From Apiospora phragmitis (lineage: Eukaryota > Ascomycota > Sordariomycetes > Amphisphaeriales > Apiosporaceae): 64,000 nt of DNA. The notes below the pieces were generated by a model. It saw only the letters and a list, made by a program, of their open reading frames with translations. It made no database searches and was not told the DNA's origin. The translations under genes and the position numbers were made by a program. Shown piece after piece: positions 11,669 to 24,506 of the stretch (position 1 is its first letter; each line of letters opens with the position of its first letter). The stretch spans positions 7,750,001 to 7,814,000 of the forward strand of contig JAQQWL010000011.1 of NCBI GenBank assembly GCA_038363925.1. Reading direction: 5' to 3'.

Positions 11669-14600
11669 ACGTAGATGCATCTGAAGCTCTAGATGACAAC
11701 TGTCGGCGTCGATGTACGATATGTGGAATTCTATCAATTACCTCAGAACAGCATTATAACCTCGGCTGTGTTTGTAAATCGGTACTGGGTCTTTGGGATT
11801 GACGGGACTATAACTATAACCACAGGTTTTTCTCATGCCCTAGAATCACCTACTTTAGAAGGTAACCTGAGTATCTAATTTTCTCGCTTGAGCCCGCCTA
11901 GAAAGAGCCTAATTTCGTTCCACGAGGTTTTATTTCAAACTTATCTTTAAGATCATACTAAATGCCTCGCAGGCGACCTCTATCACAGAAGAACAGGACC
12001 CTACTATACAGCCGGGCAATATCACCTTGCCTGGCCATCATTTTGTATCTTTACCCATATAATGGTATGCGTCACTGTCGCTAGTTACTGTTAAAACTCT
12101 CAGAAACAGGATATGCCAAGACTAGGGTCAAGAGCGTCTATCGTACACATACATCTCAGTAACTAGTTACTCATCTTCACAGTGTCGTGAGAATTAGGTA
12201 AAGTACATGTAGATATCAGTCTTACTATCAATAAGAGTGCTCATGTGGTAATGATTACCTACTTGTATATGTGTGCAATGGCCCTGCCGTCTTTTCCCAA
12301 GGGTTAGCTTGGTCTTGGGCTGATTTGGTTGTTACAAATCGCAATACAAGAACGGAAGCGAAGACCGATATTACCGTAAGCATGGCAAGGTTCGGGTGGT
12401 TCGGATCACAACATCTGCAAATGTAATCCTTCACCAGTTACCAATGTAGAGAAGCTGTAATGAGTGCGTACTCGTTATCCCACACGGATCGGAAGACAAG
12501 TAGGTGTTTATCTGCTGTCGGCTTCGGTTGTGCTCAGAGGCTCTGGTATGGTTTCCACATCGTCCTGTGGAACTTTAGAGCCGGCACGCACTGCTGTGGA
12601 CGGACATGGCTTGCTCGAGACCCCAGATGCCGTAAGCCCCCCCCATCGGCATTTGGAGCCCAGTCGACCCACTATTGACGGACCATGGAAGGCCGTCATC
12701 AACGGTTCGCTATTTTCAGAGATACAGTACATCAGCATGTAGCCAGACCCTGGATAACCAGAGACGGAAACAACCGGCTTCCTCTGAGATTTGCGCCCCT
12801 CACATGGTTATTGTGTTGTGAGAGTCGAAGCAATTTTTTCATTTTGATTATTTTTCCATCAGAGAAAGCACGGGGCAGGGACAATAAATGGAGAGCAGGC
12901 ACTCCATCCGCATTGATCATTACACAGTCCGTCTCTATCTTCCACAAATAGAATAGATACCTGTATTGCACGGAAATAAGTTTTCGTCACCAACACTTGA
13001 TGACCATACTTGATAAACCGCCCAGCGGCAATTCGTGATGATTCTATAAAATGTTAAGACTACTCTAAACTACTTCCACAGGGATGAATAGCATTGCCTT
13101 TCTACCACACGAAACTTCCCACAGAGATAGGCAATGGCCGGTGTTAGTAACATTGATCCATGCCAATTCGAAGTGCACATATCACAGCTAAACCCGGTAC
13201 CTACGTCTTTGAGCATCCGCTATAGTCGCACAAGACAAAGTGGTCACAGAGGAAAATGGTGGCCTGCAACGCCAAGGTTTGATGCCATAGCACAGAATCA
13301 GAACTGAAGTAGCAGAGAACAAAATGAGTGAAATGGTAGGTGATAAGTATGCGTCAGGAGCCGATAATAATGGCAATCCATCCACCTAGGTATCAAATAG
13401 AACCCATTCTTTCTTAGGTACAAGTATGTCGTCGTATTGAGCAGTCGGGACGGAACGTGGTGTTGGTCCAATTGTATGACTAACCCAGTTTTCCTTTTCA
13501 GGACAGGCACAAGCACCCAATGAACGCACTGAAGAGATTTAGGCTTCAGTAGATGGAATATATGTTCCATGCGAGAAGAGGAAGAAATTACGCTGTATCC
13601 AATCTGGGTAGAAAGTTTACATGTAGGTAGATAGCGAAGAGAAAGGCATTGGCTCATTTCAATATGAGGGCTTTGCACCGAAACTCCCACAAACCCTGTT
13701 TGACTTAACCGCACAGCAGGTGGTGACATTCATCACTAATACGGGCAGCGGGAGCAATAAGAACAACCCCGGACTGTGTAAGTCAAAATCTACATGTAGG
13801 GATGTACATGGACCTCACCTAGCCCTACATCGAACCCGACCAGACATCTTCTCCGGCTTCACTGGAGCGCCTTGAATGCAAGTACTTTTTCGACCTACAC
13901 ACATTACGTATTCCTCCTCACTCCAGGCCGTTAGTTAGGCAGACACAACAAACACGACACGACACGATCCGAATAAGACCGTACCTACGCAAACCGGCAC
14001 TGCGTGAGGTGATTTGGCAACGGGGTTGCACTCACTCCAGATTTTTAAGGTACTTCTAGTCTGGCTGCTTGCTGCTGGCTAGGTCATAGGTCGTCAAAGA
14101 TTCTACTTTTTTTTCCTCCCCCTCGTTTTGCAAGCCCATATTGCCCAGGCGACTTTTAAACAACCCAGCCCAACCCACTCATTACCAATCCACTCACTTA
14201 CCAGGTTACCATCTTGGGGCGGCTTGTTGGACCTTCCGAATTGTGAATGAATGCGCTCGAGTGACCATTCCCCCTCGGTTGTTACCTGCCACTACACTAC
14301 GTACCTAACATAGACGAGCGGAATTCTGTTACCCTCTAGTGCCCATCTTAGTAGGTGAGAGAACCCGAAGCCGGAGAGGGTCCGCCAGGGAAACAGAGCA
14401 TCCAAGCAGCAACAGAAAAAAAAAATATTTTTTTCCGGAGCTTGCACACACAACAAAATTCCCTTCACTCCAAACACACAACCCTTCTCTTCCTCCAATC
14501 GTCTTACCTGTGAGTCCATTCTTCTTCTGGCCAGTCGGGTACTTCGCATTGCTGGACGTAGCTGAGACATTCTCAGCATAGACGACGGAGAAACCGCAGA

Positions 14601-15732
14601 GGCATCAGCGCAATTCGAGTCCTTCGTATGTCTCCCCCTCTCCGTCCTCCCACCCCTCCTTCATATCTGCCTACTACCTACCTACCACCTACCACCTACC
14701 TACCTGCTGCCCGCGAATTGTCCCTTGGAGTGATTCTACAAGCCACTACCACCACGGCTTGTGCTTGATCTCGTTGACGCCGATTCTGGACGGTCCGACC
14801 CGTGTTGCTTCGCTTCGCCAGGCATTGAAATAACAGGAACGCTGACAAGTCACCATTTGCTAGGCGATTGCTACCCTCTCCAGTCTTGTGTCTACCATAT
14901 CCCGCCCGAGGCCACGTCGTCGTCTTGAGTCTTACAACACACTCTCCGTCGCGTGCACCAATCCTCTAAGTGGTCTTCCTCTGCCCTGGGGATCCAGCGT
15001 GGAATTTGGCATTTGCTCACTTCCCGGTCCTTGCATCGGCGCCTGTCAGCGCAACCTTTGTTTCTTACATTTTGGGTTTCCCAGAAATCTGGAATTATTC
15101 GGATCTTAAAAATTTCGCCACAAGATTTTCCGCAGTCCAGGCACAAATCTTTCTCCGAAGCCCCAAGTGGTCCAAACCCTCTTGCGAAAGGAAAGAACAT
15201 CATAGCACCTTCCTTTTGCAATTGCGACCTCGAGCCAACGGATTTTTCTGCACTCTCCTCATCTACGTGCATTGGGTCTATTTTCTCCCGTGCTTGCACC
15301 CCGCACCCCATACTACAAACCAACGTAGGAGATCATCTTTTTCCCTGCTTCGTCTTCGCTACGATTGGCTTTCCCCCACGACCTCTCGAGAGTCGTTGTT
15401 TGGCCTGGAATCCCAGCAGCGAAACGTCTTCCGATCCCGACACGTTCCGATAGCACGTCTCGATCATCCTACGAGCCAACATCTTCACGTACCTTGCGTA
15501 ACAAGTACACCTCGGATTGCAGGAAGCTCACAAGACAGGCCAGATTCTTTCGGCAACTCTCATCGGTCATCCGGTTTCTGCGGACGTTCGCCGCCAGCAG
15601 TGTATCCTCGGATAACCGCCATATAGGTACAGTCCTGGTGTGAAACCAGACGTGGGAGGCGAGGTCTCTTCCGCACCAGGCATACGGCGTACTCACCAGC
15701 TTAGGGATCCGAGACCAGATACAGACAACATT
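11669..15732. other. 4 kb intergenic, includes long pyrimidine-rich leader of the La-domain gene
   Basis: No supported gene. The right part (about 14100-15732) is rich in CT stretches, including a CTAC/CCTA run at about 14671-14705, and probably holds the promoter and a long 5' leader of the downstream La-domain gene. The left part is AT-richer and featureless. Confidence 0.5.
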
Positions 15733-18329
15733 ATGTCTGTGCCATTCTCCTACGCCCAGGCCGCTCGAGGCCAGGTCTCCGGTCCATCAGCACCGCAAGC
15801 CACTCCAGCCGACTGCAACAATGGAGTCGCGGCTGAGTCTGTGACAAGCAGCGCACAGTCCACAACACCATCCACAGCTTTATCGACAGTTTCAAATGAC
15901 GTCGACAGCGCTGCTGATCCTGCGCAGAGCCAGTCTGGCCAATCTGATGCGGCTAACCAAGTCGCTCTGGAGCCAGATGTCCGAAACAGCAAAGAGGAGG
16001 ACGCTACTTCTGTTACTGCGTCGGCACAGCAACCCTCCACACAAACTCGGAATGAGAAGAAGCAAAACCCGGACAGTGTATCCCAAGGCAATGACCGCAG
16101 GCCTCGCGGAACGACTTCATCCGCCCGCGGCGCTGAAGTCTCTGACGTAAAGAAATCGGGGAAGAGGAACAACAAGAAGTCGCGAGGCAATGAGAAGGAC
16201 TCGGAGCCTGAACAGGCCGCAGCGAAAGAGAAGGAGGTCGAAGAACCCAAGGTTGAGCTTGCCGATGCGCCACTCCCAGTCGTGAATCCTTGGACTCGGC
16301 GTGCGGAGGCGCAGGCTACCAAGGTGAAGACATCACCTTCGCCCTCTGTTGCACCTCAATCTTCCAATGGCTTAAACAAGCCCTCACAGACTGCTGGTCC
16401 CATATCGAATACCGTTGAATCGCGGCCGACACGGCCAGCTCCCAGTAATGGCGTCGAAGGCAACGGCCAGCAGATGCGCATGACCAATGGCGCAAAAGTT
16501 CAGAAGAAGGCACCTGAATCTGCCCGGGATGGCAGCAGGCCAGTTCCTCGGGGGAACAAAGCCGGTGATAAGAATGGAAAGGATGTCGCTGATCCGCTAC
16601 CAGCAGTTTCTGATCCTTCGTCGTGGCCGACCCCTGAAACAGCCGCTACTGAGGTCAAGCCCCAAGAGAAGGACGAGGTAAAGGACGATAACAAGTCTGA
16701 TGCCGGGGCAAACCAAAAGACAAAATGGGTGCAGATACCCTTTGTTCCCACCGTGAGTTTCACGACTCAGATTAACCGCGGTGGTGGTCGCGGTGGATCT
16801 CGTGGTGGATCTCGTGGCGGCCGGGAATCTGGGGCAAGGGCAAGCAATGCTGCTTCAACTGCTGAGCGAAACAACTCAGGGGCCGAAAACTCCGGTGACA
16901 AGTTTGCAGATGCTGGTTCAAACGGAACATCGAAGCGTGCCTCTGTAGATGGGACCATGGCTTCGCGAGATGTTCGCAAATCCCTTGGTACAACTGGAGA
17001 TGCTACCAGGGCCCCGGCTGGAGTTTCACAGATAAACGGAAAGGCAGCGCCGTTCAAGCCCTCTCAGGGAGCCCAGAGTTCGTCAGCATCCGAGCAATAT
17101 CAGGGAATTGAGGCATCAAAGGGCACTGCCAACAAATTTGAGCAAGGTCCGCGCATGTCCGACGGGCAGAAAGACCCTTCTCACCAGGGTTCCAAGAGCT
17201 TCCAGAACAGCCGCGGAGAAGGTGGTCGTCGCGGTGGAGCTCGTGGTAGAGGAGGACACTCAAATACTAACAGCCAAAACCATAATGGTTATCCCAACGG
17301 TCAATTTGCTGGTCCCAACATGGCTGGTCGTCAGAACCCTTACTCTACGAACATGCCCCCCCAGATGGGCTACGGGGCCCCTTCCCTGGAATGAACCCGA
17401 CTTCTGGGCACCGTGGACCAAACCGATCACAATCAGGGACGTCGCAATCCTACCATCAGCGGGGACAGGCAAACGGCTCAAGAAGCTACAGACCACCTCC
17501 AATGCCCAACGCTGCGTACGAGCCCATGATGCCGCCCAATGGAATGGTTCCATTGGCCCCCCCGTACTATCCATCGGACCCTAGCTCGCTCCTGGATATA
17601 GTCATGACCCAGGTTGAGTACTACTTCTCCGTTGAGAACTTGTGCAAGGACATTTTCTTGAGGCAGCGCATGGATTCACAAGGTTACGTCAAGCTAGACC
17701 TCATTCGGGAGTTCAAACGTATCAAGCAATCGACCCAGGACATCAATTTGCTCCGTTATGCTTGCGAACAGGCCTCGGGTATCGATTATGTTATCGGTGA
17801 TGATCATCAGGAGCGCATTCGCAAGAGTGTCAAATGGGCGGATTGGGTTCTTCCCCCTAGTTCTCGCGATCCCTCAGTATCTTCCGATCCAGGTCCTCAG
17901 AACCCATATACACCCAATCGTCACCACTACAGCGCCTACGCACCTCATATGATGCCTACTCACTACCCAATGGAACATCAAGCCGTCTATTCACCTGGCT
18001 ATGTGGAGCATCAGTATTCCCCGTACATGAATGGATTCTCTTATGGCCCCCCTAGGAACCCTGAAGTTAGTGATGCCCCTAATGGCCAAGCTGCTCTCGG
18101 CGAGTCCCGTTTGTCTGCGAATGTCCCTGAATTCTCGCCGTCTACACCCATGGCCCCGGCGAATGCCCAGTTTCCTGATCAGGGCCAGCAATCCCTGAAG
18201 CAGCCCAAACAGACGGGTGAAGTCGCTGCCACGAACGGAGAAGCTGCACCGTCGACAAATGGTGCTTCCGAGAACGGGGTCCCCCATACGAATGGTACTG
18301 GAGAATCCGCTGCTGTTGAGGGACAATGA
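15733..18329 (+). CDS. La-related RNA-binding protein (HTH La-type, Slf1/Sro9-like), one frame break
   Basis: Cytoplasmic-type La-related protein, which in this family binds mRNA and affects translation. The start is ATG 15733 (MSVPFSYAQAARGQ). The first 550 residues are low-complexity with two RGG/RG-rich boxes (NRGGGRGGSRGGSRGG near residues 346-361 and GRRGGARGRGG near 497-507). The La module follows at about 17568-17860: VEYYFSVENLCKDIFLR, then MDSQGYVKLDLIREFKR. The tail is Asn/Thr/Gly-rich. The gene is split into two open frames that overlap as ATGA at 17391-17394. Restoring one base in the CCCC at 17378-17381 joins them through a continuous Pro/Gly-rich stretch, giving about 865 residues. 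No intron is needed inside the coding part. I see no RRM next to the La domain, as in the Slf1/Sro9 group. Confidence 0.9.
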
Positions 18330-19594
18330 TTCATCTTCTCAATTCCCCCTTTGGCAAGCTTGATCTAATCGAGATCTAATGCCTTGCTTGATGTCAGTTG
18401 TCACCGCGTGCAACTCTAGCGGCGAGGGGGATCTTGCATTCCATCTCACGCATGAATGTGGAACATGTACCGGTATTTATGGGTGCCAGATAGGCGCAAC
18501 AATGACAAGTTTTGATCAAGGTCAAAATATTGACAGAAGTCAACTCTTTTCCGCAATCTTGGTTGGATTGCCCGAGCTGTTATTCAGATAGAATCTGCAC
18601 CGGGCAGCCTTTTCAGCTGTCTTTCACGAATCACACGGCACATAATATCCCGATTGCCGCTGGATGTACATCCCCTCCCACTACCATCCGCCGACCATAC
18701 AATCTGGAACACAGGCCGTGGCTGGGCAAACTGGAATCATTCCACAGCTTTCCGATGACGGTCAAATGATGACGAGGAAATTCTTGTCTATGTTGACGAC
18801 AACGCAGAGTGAATCTGGGTTTACTCGACTCAATCATGTGTTATTTGCCCCTCGTTGACACGTCTTTACCATCAAGGACTAGTCTCTGGAGCCGATGCTC
18901 GGTCAATGGGCACATGAGGAGCTTGGGAAAACCAGCAAAGCACACGAACATTACTTACGATTCCTAAAGGCCTTGGATTCGATTTTCATTTCGATTTGTC
19001 TTCTTGGTTTTGGCATCGCATAGCTCGCCTCAAGTTCGATTTACTACATACCATACCCATCAATCGGTACTTGAAAAGAGCCGTCAGTGGATCGTCGACA
19101 GTCTCGGATATCAAAAGGATATCAAGGGCTGGAAGTAGCCCAGGGTTTGCCTTGTCATCTGCCTGGATGGTTCAATTGATTGTGCATCCCTGCAATGTTT
19201 TTTGTCCAGCAGTGCGTATTCACCGCTAGGATCCTTCTGCCGACTGAGGACAAACATGGACACAAATCAGAACCCCGCAACAGCAAGAGCACAGTCTGTT
19301 GGCCTCCTCTATTTCCTTTATCTATATGGACATGCTACCGGCGTGCATTGATGAAATCGCATACGGGGTCATGGAAATGGAACTTCACTAGATTTGATTT
19401 TGTTTTCTGCAACAAAGGAGTATAAAAAAAGCCGTTGCTGCATCAAGCGTATTGTACGAATAGTAGAAATCACCAACCGATAATTGGGGACCCATCTTCG
19501 AATTCATGGTACGGTGACTCTAGTGATCGTTTACAAAGAAACCTCTATCAAAGTGTTGGCCAGGTATAGGCCATCAGCAAGACTGCGATACTCG
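18330..19594. other. Intergenic between convergent La-domain gene and phosphoesterase gene
   Basis: 3' flanks of two convergent genes. The short open frames on both strands show no family signature. Nothing else recognised. Confidence 0.55.
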
Positions 19595-21563
19595 CTATCC
19601 AGTTGTCTGCTCAGGCCCTCGATCGTTGTAGGTTACACTGAAAATGTCAAAATATTGTACTCCAGCAATTCGTACGACATTTCCGGTCTCGTTAATGGTC
19701 AAAAACAACCCATCAGCAGTTTGGATTGAATGTCCCCTACTGGGCACAAACTGCACTTGGAATACACCTGCCCCTGACTCGATCTTTGCAAGACCGCCAG
19801 TCAATGTAACCCAAGAAGAGTCGATGGCACTACTAATACGAAAAGCAGTACTCCCCATCTCGACGGCATGCACTACCCATCTCTGTGCTCTACTATCATG
19901 TTTCGAGGTGGCCACAGAGCCCACTAGGCTCCCGCAGCATTCACCGGGATGTGTCAGCGCCTTGCCGGCCTTCTCGAAGGTTAGCCAACGACCTTCGGTG
20001 AGATAGCCCTGGCGGGTCGAAACCCTGGTTCACTGAGTGCAGAAACCAGCCCGCCAGCAGTAGTCGGTGGTACCGGCGGCCGCCGCTCTGCAAATTTGGC
20101 CTCGCAGTACGCCGAGCCGTCGAAGTTGCCGTTCGCATCCTGTGAGGTTCGGGCACCTCGGGCAGCACCGGCACGCTATAGTCCGGGTGGGTGAAGTCGA
20201 AGGCCGCCACGAGGTCGCTCATGTGCGCGCGCCGCCAAGGGACCATCTGGTCGGTCGCCACGTCCACGCCGCGGGCGCGCTGCCAGGCCTCGACGAACAG
20301 GAGCTGGCTGTTGTGATCGGCGTGCTCGGTGAAGACGGCGCCGCCGCGCGTCCAGGGGCTCACGATGTAGAAGGGCAGCCGGAAGCCCGGCCCCGTCAAG
20401 GTCGGGCCGAGGCCCGGCTCGAACGGATCGTCGGCGAGCCACTCGCCCGCGGCACCGCCATCCTTCTCCCACGGCGCGTGGTAGGGGGCCACGTGGTCGC
20501 CGAAGCCGCCCGTCTCGTCGTACGAGATGAGCAGCGCCGTCCGGTTGTAGGCCGGCGACGACGTCACGGCGTCCACGATGCGCTTCTGCAGCCAGGCCCC
20601 GTCGCGCGGCGAGTAGGGCGGGTGCTCCGACAGCTCGGCGGGCCCCACGATGTAGCTGATGGTTGGCAGCGTGCCGTTGGCGGCCTGGGCCTCGAACGCG
20701 GCGAGGTCGAGACCGGCGATGCCGCGGCGGTACAGCTCCGACCCGGCGTCCGCGTCTTGGAACTGCGCGAACCAGGCGAACGGGTTGTCGTCGAAGTTGT
20801 CGGCGTCCTGGTAGACCTGCCAGCTGACGTTGCGGGACTGGTATATCTCGGCCGCCGTGCGCCACCGCAGCGGGTAGCAGTTGATGCCCAGGTCGTCGCA
20901 GCCGGGCGTCTCGTTGTTGTCGATGTAGGGGTACCCGCCCTCGTCCCGGCCGCGGGGCTGCCCCGGCGACCCGGGCGCGTTGATGCTGCCCGAGACCCAG
21001 GCCACGCGGTTCGGGTTCGTGCTCGCGACGACCGACTCCTGGTACATGTCGGCCACAGTCCACCCGTCGGCCACGGCGAACTGCAGCGGGATGTCGCGGC
21101 GCCGGAAGTGCGACCACGACCACGGCGTGTTGTGGGCGGCCCAGCCGTCGTTGCGGCCGCCCGCGTAGGCCGCGTGGTTCGAGGCCCAACCGTTGTCGCC
21201 CGCCACCATGCACTGCGTGGCCTCGAGCCAGTCGCCATCCAGGTAGTTCACGTACCAGGGCTCCAGGAACGAGGAGGCGTCTGTCAAGTTGGTCTCGTTG
21301 TTGCTCCGCCGCGGCTGCTGCCATACCGGCCGGCCGTTCGGGTTCACCTGCACGTTCGGGTCCGAGAAGCCGCGCACGCCCGCCAGTGTGCCGAAGTAGT
21401 GGTCGAAGGCCCGGTTCTCCTGCATGAAGAGGACGACGTGCTCGATGTCTGCCAGGGAGCCTGCTGCTGGCGCCGGTGCCGGTGCTGGTGCTGCGCTTCC
21501 TACTAATGGGTACATGGCCGCGGCAGCGGCGGCCATCATTGGGAGCTGCAGCAGCAAGGTCAT
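19595..21563 (-). CDS. Secreted phospholipase C / acid phosphatase-type phosphoesterase (PF04185-like), two frame breaks
   Basis: Member of the phosphoesterase family that includes bacterial-type non-haemolytic phospholipases C and acid phosphatases, which release phosphate from phospholipids or phosphoesters. Start ATG 21563 is followed by a hydrophobic signal peptide and an Ala/Pro linker. The upstream in-frame start is only TTG. The family signature ENRAFDHYFGTLAGVRGF lies near residues 45-62. Later come GDHVAPYHAPWEKDGG and an EHADHNSQLLFVEAW block. Several NxS/T sites fit a secreted glycoprotein. The frame breaks twice near the C-terminus, about 20142 and 20020 (AAA/TTT run). Each is explained by one missing base, and the C-terminal domain continues to 19595. 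Total is about 656 residues. The gene is divergent from the multicopper oxidase gene, 601 bp apart. The third codon positions are much more GC-rich than in neighbouring genes. Confidence 0.85.
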
Positions 21564-22164
21564 TTGTAAGTAAGGTGCTTCTTTATCTGCCAAGCTGCTT
21601 CCACCAAGATACTAAAGCAAATAATTGCAGGAGCTTTCAGCTTAGCCGTGGAATTCAACAGAAAACGGCGTGAGGAGACAAAATATACACAGCGCTAGAA
21701 GGGGGGTACATGTGCACATACGTGGCCAAGTCTGGCCATCTAATAAGATGCGCTGCCGGAGAAGTGTGTCTAAGCCTGCCGTACCGTACTGCTAGATACA
21801 CAAAGAGGACGGCGATAATACTTTTGCTCCACATCTGGCACATAGGGTAGTATACCTGTGGTTCCCGTATAATAACACACACATCGAGGTACCACTCGTT
21901 GCATATGCAGTCTTACTTCAGATGTGTGGTAAATAGATATGTATTTCGGATGAGGGGGAAGCAGCCAATTATCGCCAGCGATCCGAACCCGTGCTGCTGA
22001 TCTTCCCGGGCGTATACCCGGATCCACTGAAGATTAATTCGACACTTCCTGGCCTGAGACAGGTGGAAGTAATAGAAGGCCCCAAGTTATATTTATACTG
22101 ATACGTCGACCTTCAATCCGCTATCAAATCGTCTTCTTTGCCATTCCACTCTTGCGTGAATGCG
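21564..22164. other. 601-bp divergent promoter region between phosphoesterase and multicopper oxidase genes
   Basis: It must hold the promoters of both flanking genes. I found no CACGTG palindrome here; one TACGTG lies at about 21719. A TATA-like stretch precedes the oxidase start. Confidence 0.5.
22088..22097 (+). promoter_or_regulatory. TATA-like element before the multicopper oxidase gene
   Basis: TATATTTATA lies 67 bp upstream of ATG 22165, in a plausible core-promoter position. This is position and composition only. Confidence 0.35.
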
Positions 22165-24404
22165 ATGCTCCTAGTTGAGGATAGTTCCGTAAGGAGGCGC
22201 ACAAGTGTAACAACCCAGGATGAGAACGTTCAAAAGCGGTCAGGGGAGACTGAGGATAGCCCACAGTCAGAAACACATGGACGGCCCCAAGATACGCTCG
22301 CGTACACACCATGGACGCTGTCCAGCTTCTGGGCATATCGAGCTCTTATAATACTCTTCTTATTCATCACCGCATCCGTTGCGCTTTGGAAAAGGGGGTG
22401 GTGGGACAGATTAAGCCAAGCTTCTCGGGCCACGTCGTTACCCAAGCCGGATGAGTCTCTTGGAGCGGTCGGAAGTAAACTGTTGGGTATTGTACTACAT
22501 CCCGAGGATCATGCCTACCGGCGCCCCCGTAACATCACCCTGAACTGGACCGTCTCGGCGGCTGTGCGGGCGCCCGATGGGGTCAAGAAGAGAGTGTATC
22601 TTGTGAACGGCGAGTTCCCAGGTCCCACAATCGAGGCCCGTCCGGGCGATGTGCTCTCCATCGCCGTGCAGAACCAGTTGCTGGAGGAGGACGAAGGCAT
22701 GGCCATCCACTGGCACGGTCTACGGGTGCCCAATGACATGGACGGCGCCGTGGGGTTCACCCAGTGCCCCATCGTGCCCGGCGCCAGCTTCACCTACCGG
22801 TTCCGGATCGATGAGAGCCAGCATGGGACTTACTGGTGGCACGCACATTTCCAGTCGCAGCGGGGCGATGGGCTCTTTGGCGGGCTCGTCGTCCATGAGG
22901 CTCGGGGTAGTGCTGCCGCTACCATGGAGGAGGAGGAGCACAGGGGGCAACATAGGAGGAAGAAGGGGAATGGAGGCGACGAGGAGCAACAAGACGTGCT
23001 GCTGATGATCGGCGACTGGTTCCATCGCTCCGCCGACGATGTGCAGGCTTGGTACTCGAATGCGGCTTCGTTCGGCAACGAGCCGGTCCCGGACTCGCTT
23101 CTGATCAATGGCGTCGGCCGGTTCGACTGCTCCAGTGCCATGCCCGGGCGTCCGGTAGACTGTACTACGCCGACCAGGACTGAAGAAGAAGAAGAAGAAA
23201 CCTTTGGATACTTGCTACCAGCTACAATGGCTACTGATACTACAACAACAAGACTGCGGTTGATCAACGTGGGTACCATTGCCGGCTTTTCCGTGTCCGC
23301 TCCGGGAATGAGCCTTCAGCTCGTCGCGGTAGATGGCGGCTTCCAGGTGGCAGCTGACCCCGTCGCAGCTCTGGGTATAGTATACCCCGGTGAAAGGGTA
23401 GACGTTATTCTGAAGCAAAAAGAGAAGCACGCCGACTCAATAAGCCCTAGGCTACACGTGTACTTAGATTCTGAGTACGTCGTTCACCCCTATTTCCGCT
23501 GCTTGTCATGGACTGTCGAGCGAACGACTGACTGGTTGCGTTTGTGTGCAGGAATTTCAAGCACCCTAACCCATCTCTACAGCCCAACCAGTCATTTCCT
23601 CTCCGTCGTCATCACCACCACCGGGGACAGCAGCACCATCCATCCGAATCCAATGCAATCGTACGCGCCGCGCCACCGGACCTCGCTCCTAGTCCCTTTC
23701 TCGATTTGGCCACAGTCTCCGCAGAAAGAGCCGCGACCCAGACCATGCCCGCGACGGCGCAGCACACCATCCTTCTCTACGTCAAGACGCAAAAGCTGTC
23801 GCGCTACAACAACGAGCCCAAGGGCTTCATCAACCACACGGCCTGGCGGGCCCAGACGCCGCCTCTCCTCAGCCTCCCGCGCGCCGAGTGGGACAGACAC
23901 CAACTAGTGCCCTTCATCCCCGTCCACAATAACAACAAGAGCAGCAGTAGCAGTAACACGGCCTGGACCAACATCGTGATCAACAACCTTGACGACGGCG
24001 CCCACCCCTTTCACTTGCATGGCCACTCCTTTTACGTGCTGTCGCGGCACCGGTCCGCCACGGGCTGGGGAAGCTGGAACCCGTATGCCGCCGCCGCCGC
24101 GCAGAGCCCGCCGCTGCCGCCAGGTGGGCTCCTGAATCTAGAAGCGCCGTTGCTCAAGGACACGGTCAGCGTACCGCGGCGTGGCCACGTTGTGCTTCGC
24201 GCACCTCTGGAGCTGGGTGGAATATGGATGCTGCACTGTCACATGCTGGTGCACTTGGGGAGCGGCATGGCAGCCGGGATACACGTCGGCCCCGGTTCGA
24301 TTGACGCCAAGGAGCATCTGGACTACAGTCTAGATGCGGCGAGACTATGTCCACAGTCGGGACCGTCGAATGAACCAGACGTCGAGCCGGGTAAAGAGAA
24401 ATAA
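22165..24404 (+). CDS. Membrane-anchored laccase-like multicopper oxidase (2 exons)
   Basis: Three-domain multicopper oxidase of about 720 residues that should oxidise phenols or metals while reducing O2 to water. Exons are 22165-23474 and 23552-24404; the 77-nt intron (GTACGT..TGTGCAG) joins in frame. All four copper-binding blocks are present: HWHG (H182, H184), WWHAHF (H226, H228), HPFHLHGH and HCHMLVHLGSGM. The axial T1 position is Met, which in this family goes with a lower redox potential than Leu or Phe. Residues 56-76 form a single hydrophobic segment (LIILFLFITASVALW) after a polar N-terminus with no signal peptide, so I infer a type II membrane anchor with the oxidase outside. ATG 22165 is chosen because the upstream in-frame start is only TTG. 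An acidic/basic low-complexity insert (EEEEHRGQHRRKK) sits in domain 1-2. It converges on the phosphate permease gene, 102 bp away. Confidence 0.88.
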
Positions 24405-24506
24405 TATTATCCAAGATAAATCCGTCTGTCCGCGGTATCTATTACATCACGAACGCACAAACGCTAGCTGTAACTCTATGTATACAAAATGGTCTAATTA
24501 CTGAAA

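Noticed and set aside
20067..21506. 479-codon open frame on the plus strand, opposite the phosphoesterase gene
   Set aside because: It is Arg/Val/Gly-rich shadow coding caused by the GC-rich third positions of the real gene on the other strand, with no domain of its own.
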